From assembly GCA_023663365.1 (NCBI GenBank), contig JAMPHP010000004.1, forward strand, positions 1 to 64,000: a DNA stretch of 64,000 bases. Direction: 5' to 3'. The position numbers and the translations under genes are program-made. Each line of letters starts with the position of its first letter. Position 1 is the stretch's first letter. The DNA is from Muribaculaceae bacterium. GTDB taxonomy: Bacteria; Bacteroidota; Bacteroidia; Bacteroidales; Muribaculaceae. Positions 23,905 to 32,919 of this stretch are shown here, piece by piece. A model generated the notes under the pieces. It saw only the letters and a program-made list of their open reading frames with translations, was not told the DNA's origin and searched no databases.

Positions 23905-25509
23905 TTAATCTTCGTCGTCTTCTTCGTCGACCGGACTTTTGAAGATTTTGCAGAAGCCTTCACGAAGCTTGTTGATGGCGATTGTGGCTTTGCTGTAGCC
24001 GTTGTCGCCACCCTCAACGCCGGTGTCGGGATCATCGCCGAGAGCATCCTCATCGTTCTCATCGTCGATGTTGTCGTCGTATTCTTCTTCGTCGTCTTCA
24101 AAGACGTCGAACTCGTCCTTTTCCTGCGGCTCTTCTTTCTTGGGCTTGCGTCCGAGGCCGAAAATGCCACGGCGGACGGGCTGCTCTTCGGGCTCGTCGA
24201 CGGGCTCATCCTCATCGTCGTTGAGGAGGTCCTCATCGTCCTCGGCGGGCGGTTTACGCGGGCCTTCCTGCTGCTTTGTGGCCGCAGTGCGGGGCGTGCG
24301 CACTTCTTCTTCCTCTTCGGTGAAATCATCATCGGCATCGTCGATGTCGTCGACAACTTCGGACTTCGGTGGCACGGGCACTGCCGAGAGGCACTCCCAG
24401 CGGGAGCGCCGGGCTCCGGCGGCAAGGAGAGCCACGATGTCGATATTGTCGGCATTGTTTCGCCCGGGCACACGGAATGCGATGTCGGCGGGCATCTCTG
24501 CCACGCGCACCGGCATCTTGCACTGAGTGCCAAGCTGTGTGGCGAAGTCGGGGAGCTTGGCACCACCGCCCACGAGCACTATGCGCGAGAGGCTGTCGGC
24601 GCTGTAGCCCGAGTGCTCGATCTGGTTGAGGATGTTGGCTGCAATCTCGCCTACACGAGCCCTCACGTAGCCGAGCTTCTCTTCGGCGTTGGGGTTGTCG
24701 GCGATGTCGCGGTCGGAGAGCGTCGGGAGGGCAAGCTTGTAGTTTTCGGCGGCCTCTTCGGTCATGCCCAGGCCTGCCATGAGGTCGAGCGTGATCAGGC
24801 GCGAACCCATGGGGATGGTGCTGAGGAAGGCCAGAGTGCCATCCTTGTACACCGATACCGTGGTGGTCTCGGCACCGAAGTCGACCAGCGCGCAGCCGAG
24901 CTCACGCTCATCGGATGTGAGCACGAGCTCACCGATGGCGAGCGGACGAATTTCGTAGACGGCGTTCTCACGCTCCACGGTGTCGAACTTGAGCCTGTCG
25001 AGGCTCTGGCGTGTCTCCTTGCCGCAGGTGAGCATCATGAACTCACCCCGCAGCGTCTCGCCGAAGAAGCCCACGGCCTTTCTGGTGCCCACGTTGTTGA
25101 CGTAGAACATACGCGGCACCATGGCCTCTATATTTTTATCGCCGACAAAGTCGCGCGTAGCTTCATATTCAAGCCTCTGCACATGGTTCTCGGTGATTTC
25201 GCTCTCGCGCGGCAGGCGGAGAGTGGCCTGAGCCGGAGTAGCCGACAGCGAACGCCCGCCGAGGCTTATCGACATAGCCTCAATCCTTCGCGGCGACACC
25301 TGAGGAGAATTTTCGAGGCGGCGTACAATCTCGTTGACAGCCGCCGACACCTCGCGAATATTCTGGATGCGGCCATAGCGGACGTTGTTGACGCCCGGCA
25401 TTTCCTCCACGGCGAGTACTACGAGCCTTCCGTCGGGCCCGACGGCGGCCACGGCACCTTTAATCTTCGAAGAGGCTATTTCGATAGCGACGATAGTTCT
25501 TTGTTCCAT
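23905..25509 (-). CDS. ftsA: Cell division protein FtsA with long acidic linker
   Basis: The actin-like FtsA tethers FtsZ to the membrane. Motifs are VAIEIASSKIKGAVAAVG (phosphate 1), ALVDFGAETTTVSVYKDG (phosphate 2) and SRIVLVGGGAKLPDF (adenosine). The core ends near residue 380. The last 155 residues are highly acidic and apparently disordered (EEEEEV, DDEDEP, EDDEEEYDDN). They end in a short amphipathic segment, INKLREGFCKIFKS, the expected membrane-targeting helix. At 534 residues it is well above the roughly 420 of E. coli FtsA. The gene lies between ftsQ and ftsZ. Confidence 0.95.
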   Translation of the reverse strand: MEQRTIVAIEIASSKIKGAVAAVGPDGRLVVLAVEEMPGVNNVRYGRIQNIREVSAAVNEIVRRLENSPQVSPRRIEAMSISLGGRSLSATPAQATLRLPRESEITENHVQRLEYEATRDFVGDKNIEAMVPRMFYVNNVGTRKAVGFFGETLRGEFMMLTCGKETRQSLDRLKFDTVERENAVYEIRPLAIGELVLTSDERELGCALVDFGAETTTVSVYKDGTLAFLSTIPMGSRLITLDLMAGLGMTEEAAENYKLALPTLSDRDIADNPNAEEKLGYVRARVGEIAANILNQIEHSGYSADSLSRIVLVGGGAKLPDFATQLGTQCKMPVRVAEMPADIAFRVPGRNNADNIDIVALLAAGARRSRWECLSAVPVPPKSEVVDDIDDADDDFTEEEEEVRTPRTAATKQQEGPRKPPAEDDEDLLNDDEDEPVDEPEEQPVRRGIFGLGRKPKKEEPQEKDEFDVFEDDEEEYDDNIDDENDEDALGDDPDTGVEGGDNGYSKATIAINKLREGFCKIFKSPVDEEDDED

Positions 25510-25541
25510 TGGGTATTTGAAGAGGTTAAAAGAGAAGAGAG

Positions 25542-26396
25542 TCAGGCATCGCCCGCTTGCTCCTCCGGCGTTGACTTTGCTACTGTTTCGTTGTCGTTGA
25601 TGTCGAGAATACCGGTCTGCTCACTCTCGATAGGCAGCGGCACAGGGGCGAGCTGCTTGTTGCGGCGTGTGGCCACCACCTGTCCGCGCCACTTCACGGC
25701 CACGGTGTCGTAGGTATCCCATCCCTTTACGGGCGCCACGCTCCGGTAGAAGGAGCGGAGCATGGCAAACTTCTCGCTCACCCTTGAGGTGTCGCCGAAG
25801 TTCACCACATGTCCCACGATGGTGGGGATGAGGATTATGTTGCCGTCGGCTTCTTGAGTGACGGTTGCAATCATGGCACCGGCCTTTCGATGCGAGGCGA
25901 TGTAGTCGAGCAGGGGCAGCAGCCTTTGGGCGGGATATACGGAGTCGAATGAGCCTACGAGCACGGGCACGTCGATGTGGTAGCGCAGCTCCGCGGAGAT
26001 GCGTTTGCCCCCGGCGTTGATGTAGTAGGAGGGCTTACCGGGCTCGAACACGCGGGCTACGGGCACCATGGGAGTGACGTCGATTTTCACACGACCGTCG
26101 GAAAGGAGTGTGGCGTTGGCATCCTGCAGTTTGTCGGATGCCTTGAGGCGCTGCTCGAGGGAGTGCAGGTCGAAGCCCTCGCGGCGGCAGTAGCGGAGAG
26201 TGTCGGGGTCGATGCCGCTCTCGAGCACTACATCGCGCACGCTCACGAAGCGCGACTGCGGGTCGGAAAGCACCACCTCCATGCCCGTGAGGGTGTCGGC
26301 GGCGGCCATACGCGTGCTCACCGTCATGGCGAAGCCCATATAGGCCACCATGATGATGGTAAGGACGCACATTATGACAGATTTCCGGCTCATCAT
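25542..26396 (-). CDS. ftsQ: Cell division protein FtsQ/DivIB
   Basis: A 284-residue bitopic protein: a short basic N-terminus, one membrane helix (VIMCVLTIIMVAYMGFAMTV), then a periplasmic part with a POTRA-like start (VVLSDPQSRFVSVRDVVLESGIDPDTL) and a FtsQ-type domain (ARVFEPGKPSYYINAGGKRIS). Sequence similarity of FtsQ is always low; position between murC and ftsA is strong support. Two adjacent ATGs (26396 and 26393) could start it; the second overlaps the murC stop. Confidence 0.9.
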   Translation of the reverse strand: MMSRKSVIMCVLTIIMVAYMGFAMTVSTRMAAADTLTGMEVVLSDPQSRFVSVRDVVLESGIDPDTLRYCRREGFDLHSLEQRLKASDKLQDANATLLSDGRVKIDVTPMVPVARVFEPGKPSYYINAGGKRISAELRYHIDVPVLVGSFDSVYPAQRLLPLLDYIASHRKAGAMIATVTQEADGNIILIPTIVGHVVNFGDTSRVSEKFAMLRSFYRSVAPVKGWDTYDTVAVKWRGQVVATRRNKQLAPVPLPIESEQTGILDINDNETVAKSTPEEQAGDA

Positions 26397-27760
26397 TTCG
26401 TGATTTCAGCCACCAGGAGGGGCACCTTGAGGTTAAGGTCGCCGGCTCCGGCGGTCAATAATATTTCAAAGTTACGATTTTTCATCGTATCGACAAAATC
26501 TTCCTTAGAAATCATGAGCTTGGAGGGGCATTTGACCTTGTCGAAGATGATTTTTGAGCTCACGCCGGGGATAGGCTCCTCGCGCGCGGGGTATATGTCG
26601 ATGAGCACCACTTCGTCGGCAAGCGACAGTGCTTCGGCAAACTGGCCGGCGAAGTCGCGTGTGCGGGTGTAGAGGTGCGGCTGGAAGGCTACCGTGAGCT
26701 TGCGGCCGGGATAGAGGGCACGCACCGACTCTATGCTGCGGCTGAGCTCGTCGGGGTGATGGGCGTAGTCGTCGATCACTACCCTGCCCTCGGGTCCGCG
26801 CTCCTTGAGGTGAAACTCGAAGCGGCGCTCCACGCCAGGATACGATGCCATGGCATCGCGCGCGAGCTCGGGCGTGAGTGTGCCGGTGAGCCACACGGCG
26901 GCGAGCGCCGACACGGCATTGTCAACGTTGATGTCGACGGGCACGCCGAGCTCAATGTCGGTGATTGTGCCGTCGGGGTGCACGAAGTCGAAAAGGATGG
27001 TGCCGTCGCCGGTGCGGACGTTAGCGGCATGGAAATCGCCGTCGGTGCGGCCGAAGGTGTAAACTTTGACACCCTCCGGCACACGCGGCGCGAGCTTGAT
27101 GCCCGTGCGCATCACCAGAAAGCCGTCGGGGCGGATGAGCTCGGTGAAGTGAGCGAAGCTCTCGAGGTAAGCCTCTTCGGTTCCGTAGATGTCGAGGTGG
27201 TCGGGGTCGGTGGCATTGACCACGGCGATGTAGGGCGTGAGCTGATGGAAGGACCGGTCGTACTCGTCGGCCTCAATCACGCTGTAGGGCGAGGTGGCGC
27301 TGAGCATGAGGTTGCTGTCGTAGCCCTTGAGGATGCCGCCGAGGAAGGCGTTGCAGCCCACGGGGCCTGAGTGCAGGATGTGTGCCGCCATCGAGGACGT
27401 GGTGGTCTTGCCGTGCGTACCCGAGAAGCACAGGCTGCGGCTGTTGCGGGTGACCTGACCGAGCACCCATGCGCGCTTGCGCACCTCGAAGTCGTGCCCG
27501 CGGAAGAAGCTCAGCGGCACATTGGCCTCGGGCACGGCCGGGGTATAGACCACCAGCGTGCCCTCGGGCTTGCGGAAAGCCTCGGGCACGGCATCCATGC
27601 TGTCGGCATAGCTCACAAAGGCACCTTCGGCCTCAAGCTCGGCAGTGAGCGCCGAGGGTGTGCGGTCGTAGCCCGCCACAGGCAGGCCGAGCGACATATA
27701 GTATCGGGCAAGCGCGGCCATACCTATACCGCCGATGCCCACAAAGTAGACTCTTTCCAT
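26393..27760 (-). CDS. murC: UDP-N-acetylmuramate--L-alanine ligase
   Basis: The 455-residue cytosolic ligase adds L-Ala to UDP-MurNAc. It has VYFVGIGGIGMAALARYY for UDP binding, the ATP loop GTHGKTTTSSMAAHIL, EADEYDRSF, and DDYAHHPDEL in the C-terminal domain, all MurC-specific. It lies 19 bp after murG and overlaps ftsQ. Length is normal. Confidence 0.97.
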   Translation of the reverse strand: MERVYFVGIGGIGMAALARYYMSLGLPVAGYDRTPSALTAELEAEGAFVSYADSMDAVPEAFRKPEGTLVVYTPAVPEANVPLSFFRGHDFEVRKRAWVLGQVTRNSRSLCFSGTHGKTTTSSMAAHILHSGPVGCNAFLGGILKGYDSNLMLSATSPYSVIEADEYDRSFHQLTPYIAVVNATDPDHLDIYGTEEAYLESFAHFTELIRPDGFLVMRTGIKLAPRVPEGVKVYTFGRTDGDFHAANVRTGDGTILFDFVHPDGTITDIELGVPVDINVDNAVSALAAVWLTGTLTPELARDAMASYPGVERRFEFHLKERGPEGRVVIDDYAHHPDELSRSIESVRALYPGRKLTVAFQPHLYTRTRDFAGQFAEALSLADEVVLIDIYPAREEPIPGVSSKIIFDKVKCPSKLMISKEDFVDTMKNRNFEILLTAGAGDLNLKVPLLVAEITK

Positions 27761-27779
27761 TGCGTTTTTTCAAAAATAA

Positions 27780-28904
27780 TCAGGATATCGCGGCCACAAT
27801 GGCTTCGACAATCTTGCGGTCGCTGTCGGGCAGTGCCATGGCCGAGATATTGGCCGAGAGGAGCTCGAGCGTGCTGCTGTTTTCTACCACAGTGCAAATC
27901 TCGCGCCAAAGACTGTCGGCGGCATCGGCATCGAGCACCATACCGGCGGCCCCGCGCGTGGCCAAAGCTTCGGCATTGTGGCGCTGATGGTCCTCGGCTA
28001 CATTTGGCGAGGGCACCAGGATGCAGGGCTTGCCGAGATCCTCGAGCTCGCTGATGGTGCCGGCACCGGCACGCGCCACCACCAGGTCGGCGGCACGGTA
28101 GACCAGCGGCATATCGCTCACAAACTCGGTGAGCTGCACATTGGCAGGCAGTATGTCGGCCACAGCCTCGAGGCAGCTCTTGTGGTGCGATGCACCGCAC
28201 TGCCACAGAATCTGAAAATCGGTCTTTGCGGCCTTGCCCGAGCGCACGGCCTCTATCATCACTTCGTTGATAGTACGAGCCCCAAGGCTTCCGCCGGTGA
28301 CGAACACCAGCCTGCGCCCGGCATCGAAGCCCAGCGCCTCCTTGGCCTCGGCAGCCGTGGCCGACACTTCAAAGAGGGCCTTGCGCACGGGGTTGCCCGT
28401 CATCACAATCTTATCGGCGGGGAAGAACTTCTCCATGCCGGGGTATGCCACGCATATCACGGCGGCATCCTTAGCCAGAAGTTTGTTGGTGACTCCGGCG
28501 TAGCTGTTCTGCTCCTGCAGCACGGTAGGCACGCCGGCGCGCTGAGCGGCCTTGAGAGTGGGGCCACTGGCATAACCTCCCACCCCCACGGCCACGGCGG
28601 GCTTGAAATCGGCCACTATGCGGCGGGCCATGCGTATGCTCTTGAAGAGGCGCAGCAACACACGGAAGTTGCGCCACAGGTGCTTGCGGTCGAAGCCGCT
28701 CACGGGCAGGCCGATGATGCGATAGCCGGCGGCAGGCACACGCTGCATCTCCATGCGGTTGTCGGCACCGACGAATAGAATTTCACTGCCGGGATATTGA
28801 CGCATCACGGCATCGGCGATGGAAATCGCCGGGAATATATGGCCGCCGGTACCACCGCCGCTCACGAGCACCCTCAGGGGAGCCTTTGCTCTATGCTGTT
28901 CCAT
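27780..28904 (-). CDS. murG: UDP-GlcNAc--undecaprenyl-PP-MurNAc-pentapeptide GlcNAc transferase
   Basis: The 374-residue GT28 enzyme makes lipid II from lipid I at the inner face of the membrane. N-terminal VSGGGTGGHIFPAISIADAV, then VGVGGYASGPTLKAA, VLQEQNSYAGVTNKLLAK, TGNPVR, and in the C-terminal half VTGGSLGARTINE and VARAGAGTISELEDLGKPCILVPSP are all canonical. Located between ftsW and murC. Confidence 0.97.
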   Translation of the reverse strand: MEQHRAKAPLRVLVSGGGTGGHIFPAISIADAVMRQYPGSEILFVGADNRMEMQRVPAAGYRIIGLPVSGFDRKHLWRNFRVLLRLFKSIRMARRIVADFKPAVAVGVGGYASGPTLKAAQRAGVPTVLQEQNSYAGVTNKLLAKDAAVICVAYPGMEKFFPADKIVMTGNPVRKALFEVSATAAEAKEALGFDAGRRLVFVTGGSLGARTINEVMIEAVRSGKAAKTDFQILWQCGASHHKSCLEAVADILPANVQLTEFVSDMPLVYRAADLVVARAGAGTISELEDLGKPCILVPSPNVAEDHQRHNAEALATRGAAGMVLDADAADSLWREICTVVENSSTLELLSANISAMALPDSDRKIVEAIVAAIS

Positions 28905-28924
28905 TATTGATTGTCTATTTTGCG

Positions 28925-30271
28925 TTATTTCTCTTCAACAACTGAAGACATCACGGGGTTTAGACTCCGGGCATCTTCGGGCAGAGAATTTTGCTCCTGC
29001 TTCTGCTCGGCCTTGGTGTCGGTGACACGCACGGCATGGCGTGCCACACTGAGCATGATGCCGAAGGCGATTGAGGTGACTATCACCGATATGCCGCCCT
29101 TGGAAATCAGAGGCAGCGGCTGGCCCGACACCGGGAATACGCCCGACACGATGGCCATGTGGTAAAGTGCCTGAAATACTATCACGAAGGAGCAGCCCAT
29201 CACGAGCACACCCGGCATGGTGTGCTTGAAGCACATGGTGAGCTTGGCGCTTCGGCCAAGAATCCACATATACACTATCAGGATACCGAGCCCCACGAAG
29301 AGGCCGAGCTCCTCAATGATGATGGCGAAGATATAGTCGGAGAAAGCCAGAGGCAGGCGTGCATTCTCGCGCGAGCGGCCTATTCCCACACCGGTGAGGC
29401 CGCCGTGAGCCTGAGCGATGAAGCTCAGCTGCTCCTGCTGGTGGTCGACGTCGAAGTCATCGAGGTGCTTGTTGGGGCGCTTCCAGTAGCTGGTGCGGTC
29501 GTTCCACACGTTGCCACGGCCGCTTGCGCCGCCCACAGAGCCTTCGCCGTTGAGCTGAATGACGCGCTCCTGCTGAGGTGTGAGCACCACATTCTCCTTC
29601 ACGTGAGTCTTGGCCAGATAGCCGGCGCCGCCGACCACGCCGCCAATGGCGAGGGCTATGAGGAATTTCTTCCATCCCATGCCACCCACGAGCATCATGG
29701 CGTAGCATATACTCACCACGAGGATAGTGTTCGACAGACCCTGCGAGAAAAGCAGACCCGCGCAGAAGAACATGAAGCCGAGGCAGAGCACGAGACCCCG
29801 CGTGGTGACATCGCGCTTGCCGGGCATCTGCGTCTTCGACAGGATATATGCCGTGCCGAGAGCCGCCGAGAGCTTCAGGAACTCCGCCGGCAGGATGGTG
29901 ACACCGGCGATGGTGATTGCTCGCATGGCACCGTTGACCTTCGTGCCGCCGAAGTATACGGCTATCATCAGTATCAGACTCAGCCCCACAAAGCAGGGGA
30001 TGGCCTTATAAATAATGCGGTAGTGTATGCGCTGCAGGAGCAGCATCGCCAGCAGACCGGCCACGATAAACATGCCGTGCCTGAGCACGGGGCTGAAGAT
30101 GCCGTCGTCGGTCACTTCCTGAATAGAGGCAGAGAAGAGCTCTATCACGGCCACTATCACGAGCAGGATGTAGGTGCCCCAGATGTGGTGGTCGGTGCGC
30201 ACACGGGTCTTGGCGGGAGCTGCGGCCACGGGCGCGGCCTGAGCGCTTTCGAGGGAGATAGTATTTTCCAT
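28925..30271 (-). CDS. ftsW: Septal peptidoglycan polymerase FtsW (SEDS family)
   Basis: The 448-residue protein has about ten membrane segments and the SEDS motifs, including RAITIAGVTILPAEFLKL and AHGGLTGVGIGRSRENARLPLAFSDYIFAIIIEELG, plus VSGQPLPLISKGGIS. It polymerises lipid II with the FtsI transpeptidase encoded upstream in the same cluster. The N- and C-terminal tails are longer than in E. coli and charged. Confidence 0.95.
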   Translation of the reverse strand: MENTISLESAQAAPVAAAPAKTRVRTDHHIWGTYILLVIVAVIELFSASIQEVTDDGIFSPVLRHGMFIVAGLLAMLLLQRIHYRIIYKAIPCFVGLSLILMIAVYFGGTKVNGAMRAITIAGVTILPAEFLKLSAALGTAYILSKTQMPGKRDVTTRGLVLCLGFMFFCAGLLFSQGLSNTILVVSICYAMMLVGGMGWKKFLIALAIGGVVGGAGYLAKTHVKENVVLTPQQERVIQLNGEGSVGGASGRGNVWNDRTSYWKRPNKHLDDFDVDHQQEQLSFIAQAHGGLTGVGIGRSRENARLPLAFSDYIFAIIIEELGLFVGLGILIVYMWILGRSAKLTMCFKHTMPGVLVMGCSFVIVFQALYHMAIVSGVFPVSGQPLPLISKGGISVIVTSIAFGIMLSVARHAVRVTDTKAEQKQEQNSLPEDARSLNPVMSSVVEEK

Positions 30272-30279
30272 CCGTATTG

Positions 30280-31647
30280 TTATTTCTTATCGGTTAGTCG
30301 ATGTACTTCGGCTTTGAACTTGCGGCCACGGTCCTCGTAGGAGGAGAAGAGGTCGAAGCTGGCGCAGCAGGGCGACAGCAGCACGGTGTCGCCCGGGGCC
30401 GCAAAGTCTCGACATGCCGCCACGGCATCTTCGAGCGAGTGAGTGTCGGCTATGGCGGGCACCTTGCCGGTGAAGAAGTCAATGATTTTGGCATTGTCCT
30501 TACCCATAGCCACTATGGCCTTGACTTTCTGCTGCACCAAGGGCAGGATTTCGCTGTAGTCGTTGCCCTTGTCCTTACCGCCGAGGATGAGCACGGTGGG
30601 GCGGGTCATGGCCTCGAGGGCATAGTAGCAGGAGTTTACGTTGGTGGCCTTGGAATCGTTGATCCACTTCACGCCATCGTGCTCGCACACGGGCTCGAGG
30701 CGGTGCTCCACTCCGCTGAAGTCGGAGAGCGCCTCGCGGATAGCGTCCTTGCTCACATCGCACACACAGGCCGAGAGGCCTGCGGCCATGGAGTTGAACA
30801 CATTGTGCAGGCCGTTGAGAGCCAGGTCGGCACGAGGCATGGCCATGCTCTCGACGGGGGTGTTGAACACGAGCTCGTTCTCGGCATCGATGTATGCCGC
30901 CGACCCTTCTTCGGGTGTCTCGGAGAAGGGCAGCATACGTGCTTCGGTGCACACGTGGCGAAGCTGCTCGGTGATCACGGGGTCGTCGTTCCAGAATATG
31001 AAGGTGTCGGTGGGCGTCATGTTGCGGAGGATGCGGAACTTGGCGTTGACGTAGTTCTGCATCTTGTAGTCGTAGCGGTCGAGATGGTCGGGAGTGATAT
31101 TGAGCAGCACGGCGATATTGGCCTTGAAGTCGTACATATTGTCGAGCTGGAAGCTGCTGAGCTCCACAACGTAGACCTCGTGGGGGTCGCGCGCCACCTG
31201 ATATGCGAGGCTCATGCCCACATTGCCCGCCAGCGAGGCATCTACCCCGGCGTGGGTGAGGATGTGATGGATGAGCATGGTGGTGGTGGTCTTGCCGTTA
31301 GAGCCGGTGATGCACACCATCTTGGAGTCGGTGTATCGACCGGCGAACTCTATCTCGCTGATGATGGGTATATGCTTGGCCACAGCCTCGAGCACCACGG
31401 GTGCGTCGAGAGGAATACCGGGACTCTTCACAATCTCGTCGGCGGCAAGGATGCGGTCCATGGAGTGGCCGCCTTCCTCAAAGGCTATGCCCTCCTCTAC
31501 CAGACGGCTGCGGTAGCGCTCGGCTATGTGGCCGCTGTCGCTCAGAAACACATCCATGCCCTTGTCTTTAGCCAGAATGGCGGCACCGAAGCCGCTCTCG
31601 CCCGCGCCGAGTACGACCAGACGTTTTTTTGCATTATCAGCGTTCAT
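30280..31647 (-). CDS. murD: UDP-N-acetylmuramoyl-L-alanine--D-glutamate ligase
   Basis: The 455-residue ligase adds D-Glu. LVVLGAGESGFGAAILAK at the N-terminus, EIVKSPGIPLDAP, the ATP loop ITGSNGKTTTTMLI, VVELSSFQLD, NITPDHLDRYD, and in the third domain VKWINDSKATN and LILGGKDKGND identify MurD. It lies seven bases before ftsW start and after mraY. Confidence 0.97.
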   Translation of the reverse strand: MNADNAKKRLVVLGAGESGFGAAILAKDKGMDVFLSDSGHIAERYRSRLVEEGIAFEEGGHSMDRILAADEIVKSPGIPLDAPVVLEAVAKHIPIISEIEFAGRYTDSKMVCITGSNGKTTTTMLIHHILTHAGVDASLAGNVGMSLAYQVARDPHEVYVVELSSFQLDNMYDFKANIAVLLNITPDHLDRYDYKMQNYVNAKFRILRNMTPTDTFIFWNDDPVITEQLRHVCTEARMLPFSETPEEGSAAYIDAENELVFNTPVESMAMPRADLALNGLHNVFNSMAAGLSACVCDVSKDAIREALSDFSGVEHRLEPVCEHDGVKWINDSKATNVNSCYYALEAMTRPTVLILGGKDKGNDYSEILPLVQQKVKAIVAMGKDNAKIIDFFTGKVPAIADTHSLEDAVAACRDFAAPGDTVLLSPCCASFDLFSSYEDRGRKFKAEVHRLTDKK

Positions 31648-31653
31648 CGTATA

Positions 31654-32901
31654 TTATCTGATTTTAAGAGTTACGAAAGTGATGGCGGCCAGGATGATGC
31701 CTATGATCCAGAAGCGGGTCACAATCTTCTGCTCGGCGATGGCGCGTGCGGGGCGCTGGATGAGAGCCGCCACCGTGCCGGCATCCTTCTGGAAGTGGTG
31801 GTGCAGAGGCGTCATCTTGAAGATGCGGCCGCCGCCGGTGCGCTTGAAGTAGGCCACCTGAAGAATCACCGAAAGGTCCTCGATATAGAAAAGGGCGCAG
31901 AGGATGGGCAGCAGCAGCTCCTTGTGGATAAGGATGGCAAAGACGGCAATCACGCCGCCGAGCATGAGGCTGCCGGTGTCGCCCATGAATACCTGCGCGG
32001 GCGAGGCGTTGTACCACAGGAAGCCTATGAGGGCTCCTATGAAGGCGGCCATATACACCACAAGCTCCTCACTGCCGGGCACATACATGATGTTGAGGTA
32101 CGACGAGTATATGATGTTGCCGCCAAGATATGCCATGGCGGCCAGTGCCACGCCCGCTATTGCCGAGAGGCCTGCCGTCATACCGTCGAGGCCGTCGTTG
32201 AGGTTGGCGCCGTTGCTGGTGGCCGACACTATGAAGAGTGTGATGAAGATAAAGACGATCCAGCCTGCGGTGTCGGCCCAATCGCCCATCCAGCCGGTGA
32301 GCCAGGAGTAGTTGAAGTTGTTGTTCTTGACAAAGGGAATGGTGGTCTGCGGCGATTTCACGGTCTCGTCCTGATATACAACCTCTTCCACGCGGTTTGT
32401 CTCGGCGCTGATCACCTCGGTATTCTCCACAATCACCATCGAGGGGTTGAGATACATCGTGAGGCCTACCACCAGAGCAATGCCTATCTGGCCGATAATC
32501 TTGTACTTGCCTTTCATGCCATCCTTATTGTGCTTGCGGAGCTTGAGGTAGTCGTCGAGAAAACCTATCAGGCCGAGCCACACCGTGGACAGGAGCATCA
32601 GGAGCATATAGATGTTGGAGAGATTGCCCACCAGCAGGCAGGGGAGCACAATGGCGGCAAGGATGATGAGGCCGCCCATGGTGGGTGTGCCGCGCTTCTT
32701 GAGCTGCCCCTCGAGGTCGAGGTCGCGCACAATCTCACCAATCTGCATCTTCTGCAGGCGGTTGATGATGCTACGCCCCATGAAAATGGCGAGCAGAAGC
32801 GCCAGCACGAAGGCTGTGCCGGAGCGGAAGGTGATGTAGTTCATCAGGCGCGCACCGGGGAAGGCGCTTTCCTGAAGTAATGTGAATATGTAGTACAGCA
32901 T
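31654..32901 (-). CDS. mraY: Phospho-MurNAc-pentapeptide translocase
   Basis: The 415-residue integral membrane enzyme makes lipid I. It has the aspartate pair in GFLDDYLKLRKHN, NLNDGLDGMTAG, the nucleotide-site GFLWYNASPAQVFMGDTGSL, and the C-terminal MTPLHHHFQK. About 60 residues beyond the E. coli length sit mostly in one extracytoplasmic loop (residues about 150-190, TEVISAETNRVEEVV and following), as in other Bacteroidetes MraY proteins. Between murE and murD. Confidence 0.96.
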   Translation of the reverse strand: MLYYIFTLLQESAFPGARLMNYITFRSGTAFVLALLLAIFMGRSIINRLQKMQIGEIVRDLDLEGQLKKRGTPTMGGLIILAAIVLPCLLVGNLSNIYMLLMLLSTVWLGLIGFLDDYLKLRKHNKDGMKGKYKIIGQIGIALVVGLTMYLNPSMVIVENTEVISAETNRVEEVVYQDETVKSPQTTIPFVKNNNFNYSWLTGWMGDWADTAGWIVFIFITLFIVSATSNGANLNDGLDGMTAGLSAIAGVALAAMAYLGGNIIYSSYLNIMYVPGSEELVVYMAAFIGALIGFLWYNASPAQVFMGDTGSLMLGGVIAVFAILIHKELLLPILCALFYIEDLSVILQVAYFKRTGGGRIFKMTPLHHHFQKDAGTVAALIQRPARAIAEQKIVTRFWIIGIILAAITFVTLKIR

Positions 32902-32919
32902 TTCTGAAAATCGTTACAT

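Noticed and set aside
30301-32880. An 859-codon open frame on the plus strand
   Set aside because: It is antisense to murD and mraY, both of which have complete motifs. Its composition (rich in H, G, V, E) is that of a codon-bias shadow in GC-rich DNA, and it has no recognisable domain.
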